Source of the DNA: an uncultured Acidimicrobiales bacterium
Lineage (GTDB): Bacteria; Actinomycetota; Acidimicrobiia; Acidimicrobiales; SHLQ01
Direction of reading: 5' to 3'
NCBI GenBank assembly: GCA_938084885.1
Contig: CALKGG010000006.1
Span: 1-62,520, forward strand
DNA: 62,520 bases
Part shown: in pieces, positions 52,176 to 60,629 of the stretch
How the letters are laid out: every line of letters begins with the position of its first letter
Numbering within the stretch: the stretch's first letter is position 1
Translations under genes and position numbers: made by a program
The notes under the pieces: generated by a model
The model's input: the letters and a program-made list of their open reading frames with translations, nothing else
Told to the model about the DNA's origin: nothing
Database searches by the model: none

Positions 52176-53648
52176 ATGGCAGTTGTTGTAGCGATTGACT
52201 CAGGCACGACGGGCGTTCGCTCGATTGCATTCGATGCGGAGGGTAAACCGGTTGGTTCGTCCTATCGCGAGTTCCCCCAGTACTTCCCCCAACCCGGGTG
52301 GGTCGAACACGAAGCCGAGGAGATCTGGTCGGCGGTGGTGACGACGCTTGGCGAGCTCGCCGAGTCGCTCGACGAGCCAATTGCGGCGATTGGCATCACG
52401 AATCAGCGTGAGACCGTGGTGACGTGGGACAAGGCGACCAACGAGCCGCTGCATCGGGCAATTGTCTGGCAGGACCGTCGGACCACCGAACGTTGCGCCG
52501 AGCTGGCCGCTGCTGGTCACCTTGACATGGTCCGCAAAACGACCGGACTTGTGCTCGACCCGTACTTTTCTGCCAGCAAGCTCGAATGGCTCATTTCCAA
52601 CGGCCACATCGAGGTTGGACCCACCACAGCCTTTGGCACTGTCGACAGTTGGCTCATTTGGAAATTGACCAGTGGGGCCGCTCACGTCACTGACACGACC
52701 AACGCAAGCCGAACGCTGCTTTATGACATTGGCAAGCTTGAATGGTCGAGCGAGCTGCTCGACTTGTTCGGTGTTCCGGCGTCGATCATGCCCGAGGTGC
52801 AGGCCTCATCAGGCCGTTTTGGTGTTACCGCAGACGGTTTGCCTATTCCTGCGGGCATTCCCATCTCAGGTATTGCGGGCGATCAACAGGCGGCGTTGTT
52901 CGGTCAGGCGTGTTTCAGTCCTGGCGATGCGAAGAACACCTATGGCACTGGCAGTTTCATTCTGATGAACGTCGGCGATTCGATGCCCGAACCCGTCGAC
53001 GGTTTGCTGACGACGATTGGTTGGACGCTGGCCAATGGCAGCATCGTCTACGCCCTCGAAGGTGCCGTGTTTGCTACTGGGGCAGCAATTCAGTGGCTAC
53101 GCGACGGCCTCGGGGTGATTGCAGAAGCCGCAGAGATTGGGCCGCTCGCCGCGTCGGTCGAGTCGAGCGATGACGTCTTTATCGTCCCGGCATTTGCGGG
53201 CTTAGGGAGCCCGTGGTGGGACCCGAACGCTCGTGGCACCATTGTTGGACTGACGAGGGGCACAACTCGAGCACACCTTGCTCGCGCAACGGTCGATTCC
53301 ATGGCGTTGCAAACCCGCGACGTCATCGATGCCATGGCGTCAGCTGGTGGGGTCGATGTCGAATCGTTGCGGGTCGACGGCGGCGCCGCGGTGATGGACC
53401 TCTTGCTGCAGATCCAAGCCGACCAGATCGGCGTGCCCGTGCACCGGTCGGCGATTGCCGAAACCACAGCCCTTGGGGCCGCCTATCTTGCAGGCCTCGC
53501 TGAGGGCTTTTGGGCGAGCACCGATGAGGTGTCGGCGGCGTGGAGATCGGATTTTACGGCGACGCCGGAGACCGAGCGGGCAGCCGCGAATACGCTCCAC
53601 GACCGCTGGTTGCAGGCGCTCGATCGAAGCCGAGATTGGGCGCAGTGA
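52176..53648 (+). CDS. glpK: Glycerol kinase
   Basis: FGGY-family kinase making glycerol 3-phosphate. 490 aa. AIDSGTTGVRSIAFD is the phosphate loop; ITNQRETVVTWD and AIVWQDRRTTERC bind glycerol; ISGIAGDQQAALFGQACFSPGDAKNTYGTG is the central FGGY motif; VDGGAAVMDLLLQIQAD lies near the ATP site. No glpF or glpD is adjacent. The ATG two codons after TTG TAC fits the leaderless promoter. Confidence 0.96.
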   Translation: MAVVVAIDSGTTGVRSIAFDAEGKPVGSSYREFPQYFPQPGWVEHEAEEIWSAVVTTLGELAESLDEPIAAIGITNQRETVVTWDKATNEPLHRAIVWQDRRTTERCAELAAAGHLDMVRKTTGLVLDPYFSASKLEWLISNGHIEVGPTTAFGTVDSWLIWKLTSGAAHVTDTTNASRTLLYDIGKLEWSSELLDLFGVPASIMPEVQASSGRFGVTADGLPIPAGIPISGIAGDQQAALFGQACFSPGDAKNTYGTGSFILMNVGDSMPEPVDGLLTTIGWTLANGSIVYALEGAVFATGAAIQWLRDGLGVIAEAAEIGPLAASVESSDDVFIVPAFAGLGSPWWDPNARGTIVGLTRGTTRAHLARATVDSMALQTRDVIDAMASAGGVDVESLRVDGGAAVMDLLLQIQADQIGVPVHRSAIAETTALGAAYLAGLAEGFWASTDEVSAAWRSDFTATPETERAAANTLHDRWLQALDRSRDWAQ

Positions 53649-53655
53649 ATTTCAG

Positions 53656-54612
53656 CTAGGTGAGGTCGAATGCCAGCGCGCCGGCACCGATCGCACCAGC
53701 ACGTGGGCCAAGCTTTGCGAGCATGACAGGCACCTCTGGGCGATAGTTGCGCCCAAGGATCCGAACAGCGAGTGCGGCCTCGACCTTGCTGCGCAGCATT
53801 TCGCCGAGGCCGACGAGGCCGCCGCCAAGAACGATGATCTCGGGGTCGAGGACGTAGACGAGGTCGGCCATGCCCACAGCGACGCTCTCGGAGAATTCAG
53901 CAATGAGCGGTTCGACTTCGGGGACACGGGCGTCGACCAGCTCGTTGACGTGCTCTCCAAGGATCGCGTCGACCGAACCAGCCAGCTCGATTGCGGAGTC
54001 CAACCGTCCGTTCGCGGCCCAGTCTCGGGCCAGCATGCCCAAACCGTTGCCCGACGCAAAGTACTCCCAAGGTCCTCGTGCGCCGGTGATGTGTTCGGGT
54101 CCGCCACGTTCGATCGTGATGTGGCCCGATTCGCCGGCGTAGCCGTGCGCGCCTCGGTGGAGCTTGCCGCCGAGCACGAAACCCGTGCCGATGCCGGTGC
54201 CGAGCGCAACGAAGGCCATGTGCTCGTAGCCAACGCCAGCCCCGAACTTTGCTTCGGCCCACGTTGCTGTCGTTGCGTCGTTGTCGGCAATGACGGGCAC
54301 GCCGAGGCGCTCGATGACTCGATCGACGAGTGGGTAGTCGTAGACGCCTGGGATGTTCGGTGCGTAGCGGAAGATGCCGTTCGCATCCATGAGCGCAGCG
54401 ATACCAAGGCCGACAGCGTCGAGGGTGACCGTGTCATCGACGACGCGAAGTTGCGCCATCAGCCCATTGGTTACCTCGACGATCGTTTCGACCAGGACAT
54501 CACCGTTTGCTTCGGTCTTGGATCGCAGGGTTGCGAGTGGCGTGGCCGACCCTCGCTCCAGGGCAACGCCCCGCACGTTTGTTCCGCCGACGTCAAAACC
54601 AATCGCTACCAC
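53656..54612 (-). CDS. ROK-family sugar kinase lacking the zinc-site cysteines
   Basis: 318 aa. IGFDVGGTNVRGVAL is the ATP loop, Asp112 in ADNDATTA the catalytic base, ESGHITIE the sugar-binding segment. ROK kinases normally continue with CxCGxxGCxE; here residues 170-183 read GGPEHITGARGPWE, with no Cys but the same spacing of Gly and Glu. Likely glucokinase, but the missing zinc site makes substrate assignment uncertain. The GTG overlaps the end of the ATPase gene by 7 nt; it converges with glpK. Confidence 0.88.
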   Translation of the reverse strand: MVAIGFDVGGTNVRGVALERGSATPLATLRSKTEANGDVLVETIVEVTNGLMAQLRVVDDTVTLDAVGLGIAALMDANGIFRYAPNIPGVYDYPLVDRVIERLGVPVIADNDATTATWAEAKFGAGVGYEHMAFVALGTGIGTGFVLGGKLHRGAHGYAGESGHITIERGGPEHITGARGPWEYFASGNGLGMLARDWAANGRLDSAIELAGSVDAILGEHVNELVDARVPEVEPLIAEFSESVAVGMADLVYVLDPEIIVLGGGLVGLGEMLRSKVEAALAVRILGRNYRPEVPVMLAKLGPRAGAIGAGALAFDLT

Positions 54613-55841
54613 TCGTCATGCTCCTCGGCGAACCAGCCGGTTGCGTCAACACACTCGGCTCGCCCGTCGACAGCTCCACACCATCTGCGCACGTCGGTTC
54701 GATTCGTCAACAAAATCACCTGGGCGATTTCTGCGTGTTGCAACAACATAGTGAGAGTGGCGTGGGTCAGCTCAGTTGGGAGGTCGGCGAAGGGTTCTTC
54801 GACGAGGACCGGCATGAGGCCTCGTGGGCGACCACCATCTCGGGTGAGTTGCGATTGTGCAATTCGCGACACGTGCTGCATTGTTGACCATCGTCGGGCA
54901 GCGTGTGCCCGTCGGTCTTGGGTTGCTGCTCGTTCGGTGGCGAGCGCTGCGGCCGACCCGGTGAGCAATTGCACGGTGCCTTCGTATGCAGCGGCGTTAG
55001 CCCGGGCGTGTTCGACCTGGGAAATGAGGTCGGTGGCTACAGCGACCGCGTCGAGCGGCGATGTTGGGATGCCAACGAAGTCCAGGCGTGACGCCAGCAC
55101 ATAGGCCGGGGACCCGGGGGTCATGTCATATTCGGACAGTTCGCCTTCGGCTTCGGCCCGAACGAGCTGCAGCTGGGTTCGGTTGGTGGAACCGAAGAGG
55201 CGAGGACCGGTTGAGGAATTCTGCGGATTGTCGAGGTCGGGGACGTCGATGGTGCATGCGGCCTGCAGGGCGACCCGACGTGGATCGGTGGACAGGCCAG
55301 CGAGACCCTTTTCGATGCTGTCGAGCTCTGATGGCATCGCGAGCACGCTGGCGATGAAGGTCTCGAATCGAGGGTCGATTGGGTGCGGGGTGTGTGCCGA
55401 CGCTGCTTGGTCGTGGTTTGATGCGTCGTGCTCGGCGGCGAGGGCGAGCTTTTCGTCGAGGTCAGAAAGGACCAAGTCGGCACCGCGCATCTCGGCTCCA
55501 GTGAGCATGAGCGCTTGCTCGCAACTCGAGATGATGCTGCGCAGCTGGGCAACGTGCGGGTCGTTGGTCTCTGGCGAGGTCTCGTGTGTCGTGGACTCGT
55601 TCGTGAAGGGGGCAGCGTCGCGTTGCATCCCTTCGATGGTTGCAAAGAGGGTGCGTTTGCCCGAGTTGCTCAGCCCACTGAGCATCGTCAGTTTCCGATT
55701 GAGGTGCACTGGTTCGGCGCCTGTCACGGGAGGATTCAGCTTGACGATTCGTATCGCCGGGTCGCTCACGGCTCCATCTCGGGTAGCCGATTCGAGTCGT
55801 TCACGGGCGCGCTCGATGCGCTCTTGGTCGAGCGCGTTCAT
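54606..55841 (-). CDS. Uncharacterised ATPase-like protein with altered Walker A
   Basis: 411 aa. TMLSGLSNSGKRT at residues 52-64 is a P-loop (G56-x4-GK) in which the Ser/Thr after Lys is Arg. The middle (about 75-300) is helical and Ala/Glu/Asp-rich without a clear domain. MPVLVEEPFADLPTE near 343-357 is a Walker B-like strand with Glu-Glu, followed by a helix and VILLTNRTDV, a likely H-loop-region strand. The layout resembles a reduced SMC/AAA ATPase. I do not recognise the family. It lies 43 bp after the SRPBCC gene and overlaps the ROK gene. Confidence 0.75.
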   Translation of the reverse strand: MNALDQERIERARERLESATRDGAVSDPAIRIVKLNPPVTGAEPVHLNRKLTMLSGLSNSGKRTLFATIEGMQRDAAPFTNESTTHETSPETNDPHVAQLRSIISSCEQALMLTGAEMRGADLVLSDLDEKLALAAEHDASNHDQAASAHTPHPIDPRFETFIASVLAMPSELDSIEKGLAGLSTDPRRVALQAACTIDVPDLDNPQNSSTGPRLFGSTNRTQLQLVRAEAEGELSEYDMTPGSPAYVLASRLDFVGIPTSPLDAVAVATDLISQVEHARANAAAYEGTVQLLTGSAAALATERAATQDRRAHAARRWSTMQHVSRIAQSQLTRDGGRPRGLMPVLVEEPFADLPTELTHATLTMLLQHAEIAQVILLTNRTDVRRWCGAVDGRAECVDATGWFAEEHDEW

Positions 55842-55884
55842 CGAGTGCCCGGTTTCGAAGTAGAACTCATCGACCCACCCTTGG

Positions 55885-56334
55885 TCATGGGGTAACCGAT
55901 TCGACCCGTCGTTTGAGATCTTCGATTGCCGTGTGCAGAATTTTGGCTTCGGCGCGACGTTTGACGAATCCGGGAAGCGGGACGAGCATGTCGACCGACA
56001 CGTAATAGCGAACTTCGGTGCGCGTCCCGTCGTCGATCGGTGCAAACTCGTATTCGCCGTCGATTCGTTCCATCACGTCACCCTCGATGAGGCGCCATGA
56101 CATGCGAAGCGGGTTCGACCCGTAGCTGTAGCGGAGCGTGTATCGGGTGGAGCGACCCATGGCTGCAACCCGAAACGCCACGTCGCCGCCACGTCCAGTG
56201 TCGTCGACAGCGACGACCTCGACCTCTTTGATATCAGAGGCCCACTCGGTGTAGCTCGCAAAGTCGGTTGCCACGGCAAAGCACGCTTCAGGTGAGGCAT
56301 CTATCTCGGTTTTCTCAGCTGCGTGGTCAGACAC
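55885..56334 (-). CDS. SRPBCC/START-like protein (polyketide cyclase/dehydrase family)
   Basis: 149 aa. IDASPEACFAVATDFASYTEWASDIKEVEVV is the usual N-terminal strand-helix of the SRPBCC fold and LPGFVKRRAEAKILHTAIEDLKRRVE the long C-terminal helix. Such proteins bind a hydrophobic ligand in a cavity; the ligand is unknown. The close order ATPase-SRPBCC-membrane protein-PimB-like resembles the mycobacterial neighbourhood of pimB, which suggests a lipid or envelope connection. Confidence 0.88.
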   Translation of the reverse strand: MSDHAAEKTEIDASPEACFAVATDFASYTEWASDIKEVEVVAVDDTGRGGDVAFRVAAMGRSTRYTLRYSYGSNPLRMSWRLIEGDVMERIDGEYEFAPIDDGTRTEVRYYVSVDMLVPLPGFVKRRAEAKILHTAIEDLKRRVESVTP

Positions 56335-56422
56335 GTGTCTACTTTCTCTCCACCGGGGTCCCCGGTATACGACAGTCGCCGATGGCAGAGTAGCCGAACC
56401 AGGACCAGATCATGGCGAAGGT

Positions 56423-56881
56423 CTACCGTTGGCGATCACGAGGATGAAACTTCGCAAATCGTGAGCCCCACAGCGTAGCGAGCCCGATGCCCAGCGTCGG
56501 TACGAGGACGCCGAATGCTTGCTCGGTGATTGGACGGAGCGCAGCGAAGGTGAACGTGACCACCGTTTCGATGAGCACTGCTGCCCACAGGCGGTTTCGA
56601 ATGCCCGCTGGGACAAAGCTCTTGTCGACTGACAACAACCCGGCCAAACGCACATCGTCGACTCGGCTCCGTTGAATGCCGTTCCAAAAGCCGAGCCCAA
56701 GGGCCAATATGCCAAGGACGAACAAGGTGGCGCTCACGATCGAATACACCCGATCGATCGTCGGAGCGACGAGGAAGGTCACGACCGAGAACACCGAGAA
56801 CGCAATGCTGATCCGCAGGGAGAGCTTGGCGAGCGCTGGATTTGGTGGCGGGGGCGGCGGCGGTGATTGTTGCCCACTCAT
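56423..56881 (-). CDS. Membrane protein with about four helices
   Basis: 152 aa. A Pro-rich N-terminus (PPPPPPPN) precedes four hydrophobic helices (about residues 22-42, 47-66, 95-113, 118-138). I do not recognise the family. ATG 56881 overlaps the glycosyltransferase stop by ATGA, so it is likely co-transcribed with the PimB-like gene; a role in lipid-linked glycan synthesis is inference only. Confidence 0.8.
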   Translation of the reverse strand: MSGQQSPPPPPPPNPALAKLSLRISIAFSVFSVVTFLVAPTIDRVYSIVSATLFVLGILALGLGFWNGIQRSRVDDVRLAGLLSVDKSFVPAGIRNRLWAAVLIETVVTFTFAALRPITEQAFGVLVPTLGIGLATLWGSRFAKFHPRDRQR

Positions 56882-58032
56882 GAGACGTTCGCTGTCCACG
56901 ACTCGAGCGATGCAGCGAGGCGTCGGGCAAGGATGTCATACGAGTAGGACTCGGCTGCTCGTTGGCGACCGGCGTTGGCCATGTTGCGTCGTTGCACCGG
57001 GTCATCCAACAGCGAACTGAAGAGGTCGACAACCTCGGTGATGTCTGCGCCCTCGGGGGTGACGAGGCCGGTTACGCCGTCGACGACAGCTTCATCAGCC
57101 CCACCTGAGCTGCCAGCGATCTGTGGCGTTCCTGCGGCGGCGGCTTCGAGGAACACGATGCCAAAGCCTTCTTGTTCGAGCCCGCCCCAACGGTTGCGGC
57201 ACAACATGGCAAAGATGTCGGCTGCTGAGAGCAACTGGGCTTTGTCGTCTTCGGAGATCCGGCCGAGCAACCGCACCGGAGCGCCCGTGCGCGAGATGAG
57301 CTGAGCGAGCCGCTTCTCGTCTCGCCCTCCCCCGGCAATGCCCACGACGAGGTCGGGATACGACGTGTGGAGGCGTGCCGCAACTTTGATGAGCGTGTCC
57401 ATCCCCTTTCGGGGTACGAGCCGGGAGACGCTGAAGATGAACGGGGCATCTGGCGCGATGTCGTACTTGGCTCTGACCTTGTCCTGCTCGGCGGTGCTCG
57501 TGGGAGCGAACCGGTCGACATCGACCCCGGGCGGTATAACGACGTTCTGCAACGGGCGCCCAACCGCCCGCTCGGCTTCGGCGAGGGCGTACGCTCCGGC
57601 CGAAATTACCGCGGTCGCCGAATCGAGCACCCGGGCGAGGGCGTTCGATGTTCCGGGCAAACGTCCGGGCACGGTCACTTCGGCCCCGTGGAGCACAACC
57701 GCGTACGGCTGTGCGAGGCTTGGTCCAATGACGCCGAGCGGCACAGCGGGATCGATCACGTGCATGCCCGCACCGAATTCGGCTGCGGCGGCATCGAGGC
57801 GTTTGGTGAGCCAGGGGTAGGGCAACAGCACGGGTTCGGTCGATCGGACGGTGGTGAAGTTATTGGCCGAGTCGAACGCTTCGGCGTGTCGATACGGCGT
57901 GGTGTGGACTTGGAAGGTGTCGGGGTCGAGCCGGCTCCACAGCTCAAAAAGGTACTGCTGGATGCCACCGATCTTGGGTGGGAAGTCGTTGGTGACGAGG
58001 AGGTGGCGGCCGGGTTGCGATGTGTTGCTCAT
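56878..58032 (-). CDS. GT4 glycosyltransferase, PimB-like mannosyltransferase
   Basis: 384 aa, GT-B fold. NDFPPKIGGIQQYLFEL is the acceptor-domain GGIQ loop; IPPGVDVDRFAP, SVSRLVPRKGMDTLIKVA and EQEGFGIVFLEAAAAGTPQIA (EX7E motif) form the GDP-sugar site. Sequence features match phosphatidylinositol monomannoside mannosyltransferases. ATG 58032 overlaps queG by ATGA; the long open frame upstream is rejected. It would make the second mannose of PIM, if this organism has PIM. Confidence 0.87.
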   Translation of the reverse strand: MSNTSQPGRHLLVTNDFPPKIGGIQQYLFELWSRLDPDTFQVHTTPYRHAEAFDSANNFTTVRSTEPVLLPYPWLTKRLDAAAAEFGAGMHVIDPAVPLGVIGPSLAQPYAVVLHGAEVTVPGRLPGTSNALARVLDSATAVISAGAYALAEAERAVGRPLQNVVIPPGVDVDRFAPTSTAEQDKVRAKYDIAPDAPFIFSVSRLVPRKGMDTLIKVAARLHTSYPDLVVGIAGGGRDEKRLAQLISRTGAPVRLLGRISEDDKAQLLSAADIFAMLCRNRWGGLEQEGFGIVFLEAAAAGTPQIAGSSGGADEAVVDGVTGLVTPEGADITEVVDLFSSLLDDPVQRRNMANAGRQRAAESYSYDILARRLAASLESWTANVS

Positions 58033-59096
58033 GACGGCACCGCCGCGTCGACGAGGTCGGTAAATCCGAGCTCGCCCGCAGCCCATAGCGCGTGTTCTCG
58101 TTCGATGTCGTCGGCGCTTGCAACATACTGTTCGACGAGCTCGCGAACCTGGATATGTTGCGGGTCGCCGACGTTGCCGAGCACGACGAGGGCATTGCGT
58201 CGCAGGTAGCGAGCTTCCCGGCGCGGGATGTACCACGCACCGAATCGTTCGATTAGCGCCTCGTCGTCGAGGGTCAGCAGTTCGGCGACTTCGACACTCG
58301 ACACTCCAGTGGTGAGCGGACCACGATCTGACCGTTCGGCGACCACGTTTGGCGGGCACGAGGTTTGGCAGTCGTCGCATCCGTAGATTCGGCCGCCGAG
58401 GGCTTTGCGGTGTTCGATTGGGAAGCTGCCCGTTGCCTGCACGAGCCAGGCGAGGCAGCGGTTCGAGTCGATGACACCGTCGGCGACGATTGCAGTGGTT
58501 GGGCAGCTATCGATGCATCGCCGGCACGGACCGCACTGATCGGCGAGCGGTTCAGAGTTAACGCTGAGTTCGGCGTCCGTGACGACCGAACCGAGCACAA
58601 ATTTGCTCCCGATCCCTGGCACGAGGATGTTCGAGTTTTTGCCCCACCAGCCAATGCCGGCCCGGTATGCGGCGGCACGGTCGACGAGCGCGTTGTCATC
58701 GATGAGTACGCGTGCGTTCCAGCCAGAGGCCATCAGATATTCGGCAATGGCATCGAGGCCGACTCGGAGCTCGGCATAGTGCGGTTCCCACACGTATTCG
58801 GCAATGTTTGCGATGCCAGCGCCGGATGCATCGAGCTGGGCCGTGCTGCGTCGATACGAGCGAGCGCCTACGACGATCGATTTTGCCCCGTCCAGCGAAC
58901 GCGAGACGTCGGTTGCCCGATCGGGGTTGCGATAGGTGAAGGCCATGTCAGCGCTGAGGCCTGCGGCCTTGCGTTCGTGCAGTGTTGCCCGGACATCTTC
59001 GAACGTATCGGCCGAACAGAAACCGATCTTGTCGATGCCATGCCCGTCAGCGAGCGACGCGATCGCATCCTCGAGAACCGCGGACTCTGGAACCAT
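58029..59096 (-). CDS. queG: Epoxyqueuosine reductase
   Basis: 355 aa. Cobalamin- and Fe-S-dependent reduction of epoxyqueuosine in tRNA. Two 4Fe-4S clusters are marked by CGPCRRCIDSCP and GCDDCQTSCP. The catalytic and cobalamin-binding region includes IGWWGKNSNILVPGIGS and YEVWEPHY-like AEYVWEPHYAELR. C-terminal HEAT-like helices begin at about 290. No queA, tgt or queuosine precursor genes are in the window. ATG 59096 is 6 nt after a TAGATT box. Confidence 0.94.
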   Translation of the reverse strand: MVPESAVLEDAIASLADGHGIDKIGFCSADTFEDVRATLHERKAAGLSADMAFTYRNPDRATDVSRSLDGAKSIVVGARSYRRSTAQLDASGAGIANIAEYVWEPHYAELRVGLDAIAEYLMASGWNARVLIDDNALVDRAAAYRAGIGWWGKNSNILVPGIGSKFVLGSVVTDAELSVNSEPLADQCGPCRRCIDSCPTTAIVADGVIDSNRCLAWLVQATGSFPIEHRKALGGRIYGCDDCQTSCPPNVVAERSDRGPLTTGVSSVEVAELLTLDDEALIERFGAWYIPRREARYLRRNALVVLGNVGDPQHIQVRELVEQYVASADDIEREHALWAAGELGFTDLVDAAVPS

Positions 59097-59102
59097 GCCT
59101 TC

Positions 59103-59108
59103 AATCTA
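59103..59108 (-). promoter_or_regulatory. -10 element for leaderless queG mRNA
   Basis: Minus-strand TAGATT, 6 nt before the ATG at 59096. Confidence 0.5.
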
Positions 59109-59145
59109 CGGGCAATCGGTTGACACGCTGTGGTGAACATGGCGC

Positions 59146-59358
59146 TCAGTTCGTGCCGGTGTCGTGGCGAAGGCCGGGGACAAGGCCAACGTCGGCCAAT
59201 GCTTTCATTGCCCGGAAGTCGGCGAGGTTGACCACGACCGCCTGTTCGGCGGGCCGCTCACAAAGGTAGGTGACAACGCAGTCGTCGCAGGCCGAGGTGG
59301 ACTTCATGATGCAGGTATCGCAATCGATGGTGATTACTTCGGAGTCGCTGTTGCTCAT
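59146..59358 (-). CDS. Cys-rich mini-protein with two CxxC motifs
   Basis: 70 aa. ITIDCDTCIMKSTSACDDCVVTYLCE contains CxxC at residues 13-16 and 24-27 plus one further Cys, a likely zinc or Fe-S site. The second half is helical (VVVNLADFRAMKALADVGLVPGLRH). Proteins of this look recur in actinobacteria without known function. ATG 59358 is chosen (7 nt after TACTGT); the longer frame to 59463 is not supported. Confidence 0.8.
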   Translation of the reverse strand: MSNSDSEVITIDCDTCIMKSTSACDDCVVTYLCERPAEQAVVVNLADFRAMKALADVGLVPGLRHDTGTN

Positions 59359-59365
59359 AGACAGG

Positions 59366-59371
59366 ACAGTA
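59366..59371 (-). promoter_or_regulatory. -10 element for leaderless mRNA of the CxxC protein
   Basis: Minus-strand TACTGT, 7 nt before the ATG at 59358. Confidence 0.45.
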
Positions 59372-59413
59372 GCGACGCGGTGTGACATCGATGATGAAAG
59401 TGGCTGCTGCGCT

Positions 59414-60625
59414 TTACGAGAGTGCTCGGGAGAACTGGCGACTGTCCAACACGTTGGCCCCACCTGTGGCTGCGCCTTCGCGCACTCGTTTGTCCGAGCT
59501 CACCACCGCAACGGGATGACGGCTGTCCGTTGCCGACACGTCGTTGATGATGACGTCGTCGGCTTCGACCCCATCGGGGCTGAATCGGATGCGCAACTGG
59601 GGATGGGAGGTTCCTCGCCCGGCGACAACGTCGGCCCCGTCGAAGATGACTTCGAACCGTCCGCTCATCGTGGCGAGTCGTGTGGTGATCCGCTGCTCGA
59701 TCCAACGTCGCTGGTCGGCGAGTTCGAGTTCGGGGACGACGAGCTTGGTGACGTTGTAGCCGTCGACAAACACGACGATGTTGGGGATCGACAGCAAGTA
59801 GTTGGCAAACTCGACCGAGTCGTTGGCTAGCCCGAGGGGTGGGGCAAGCGGAACTCGTCGGGACACCGTGACCCGTTCGGGTGTGGTGGCGCGACGAAGC
59901 GAATCGAGTTGGCTGCGCAAGTCGTGCATCGTGAACTCGATCGCATCGAGCCCGACCCGCACTTCCTCGTCGGTAATCGCTCCCCCTACCGTGGTGCTCG
60001 AGAGTTGCGCCGACGTCATCTGTTCGATGGTGGCCTCGAGTTGCTTGCGTGCCGCAATGTGGCGGGCCATTACCGATTCGGTGGTTTTGAGCTCTGAGAC
60101 GGCTTGTTGCCGTTGCGCTGTGAGCTCGTCGACTTCGCGTCTGAGGTCGGCGATTGTGGCCTGCATCACGTCGTTGGTGTCGCAGACCTTTTCGAGCTCA
60201 TCTTCGGCTGAGGTGAGCTCGCGTCGGGCGTGTTGGGCGTCTGCCTCTGCGGTCGCCCGAGCCGCTGTGGCCATCATGAGTCGGTCCTCCAACTCGGCCA
60301 CTGAGCCGGAGGACGCATCGCTAGCCGGACCGTCGGCCTCGACCATGTTGGCAATGAATGTTTCCCATCCATTGGGTCTGAGGAGGTAGTCGTGGGTGAA
60401 TCTGCCGTGTTCGGCTTCGGTGACGCCTTTGGCGACTCGTTCTCGGAAGGCGTCGTCGGTGTCGAGCACCTCGAGAACGACGTCTTTTGCCTTGTTCGGC
60501 ATGTTCTTGAATGAGAGGAAGGGGACGAGAAGCGCGGGCGGGTCGATCTTCGGCCGTGATTTCTTGCCCTTCTTCGCTACTCGCATGGCCCGGTCGATCG
60601 CTGGGTCAAATAGTGAGGATGGCAC
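59414..60625 (-). CDS. NYN/PIN-like (YacP-type) RNA-binding protein with coiled coil
   Basis: 403 aa. N-terminal basic region, a helical segment to about 120, a coiled coil at about 115-220 (LEDRLMMATAARATAEADAQHAR...), then a C-terminal NYN domain of the YacP type: VVFVDGYNVTKLVVPELE, VIFDGADVVAGRG, EADDVIINDVSATDS and VVSSDKRVREGA. The acidic residues of a PIN-like nuclease site are kept. GTG 60625 lies 4 nt after the trpD stop. It may act in RNA processing; rnpB is 1.5 kb away. Confidence 0.88.
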   Translation of the reverse strand: MPSSLFDPAIDRAMRVAKKGKKSRPKIDPPALLVPFLSFKNMPNKAKDVVLEVLDTDDAFRERVAKGVTEAEHGRFTHDYLLRPNGWETFIANMVEADGPASDASSGSVAELEDRLMMATAARATAEADAQHARRELTSAEDELEKVCDTNDVMQATIADLRREVDELTAQRQQAVSELKTTESVMARHIAARKQLEATIEQMTSAQLSSTTVGGAITDEEVRVGLDAIEFTMHDLRSQLDSLRRATTPERVTVSRRVPLAPPLGLANDSVEFANYLLSIPNIVVFVDGYNVTKLVVPELELADQRRWIEQRITTRLATMSGRFEVIFDGADVVAGRGTSHPQLRIRFSPDGVEADDVIINDVSATDSRHPVAVVSSDKRVREGAATGGANVLDSRQFSRALS

Positions 60626-60629
60626 GGCT

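Noticed and set aside
53455..55104. 549-codon plus-strand frame
   Set aside because: Antisense to the ROK kinase and the ATPase, both with clear motifs; no family resemblance.
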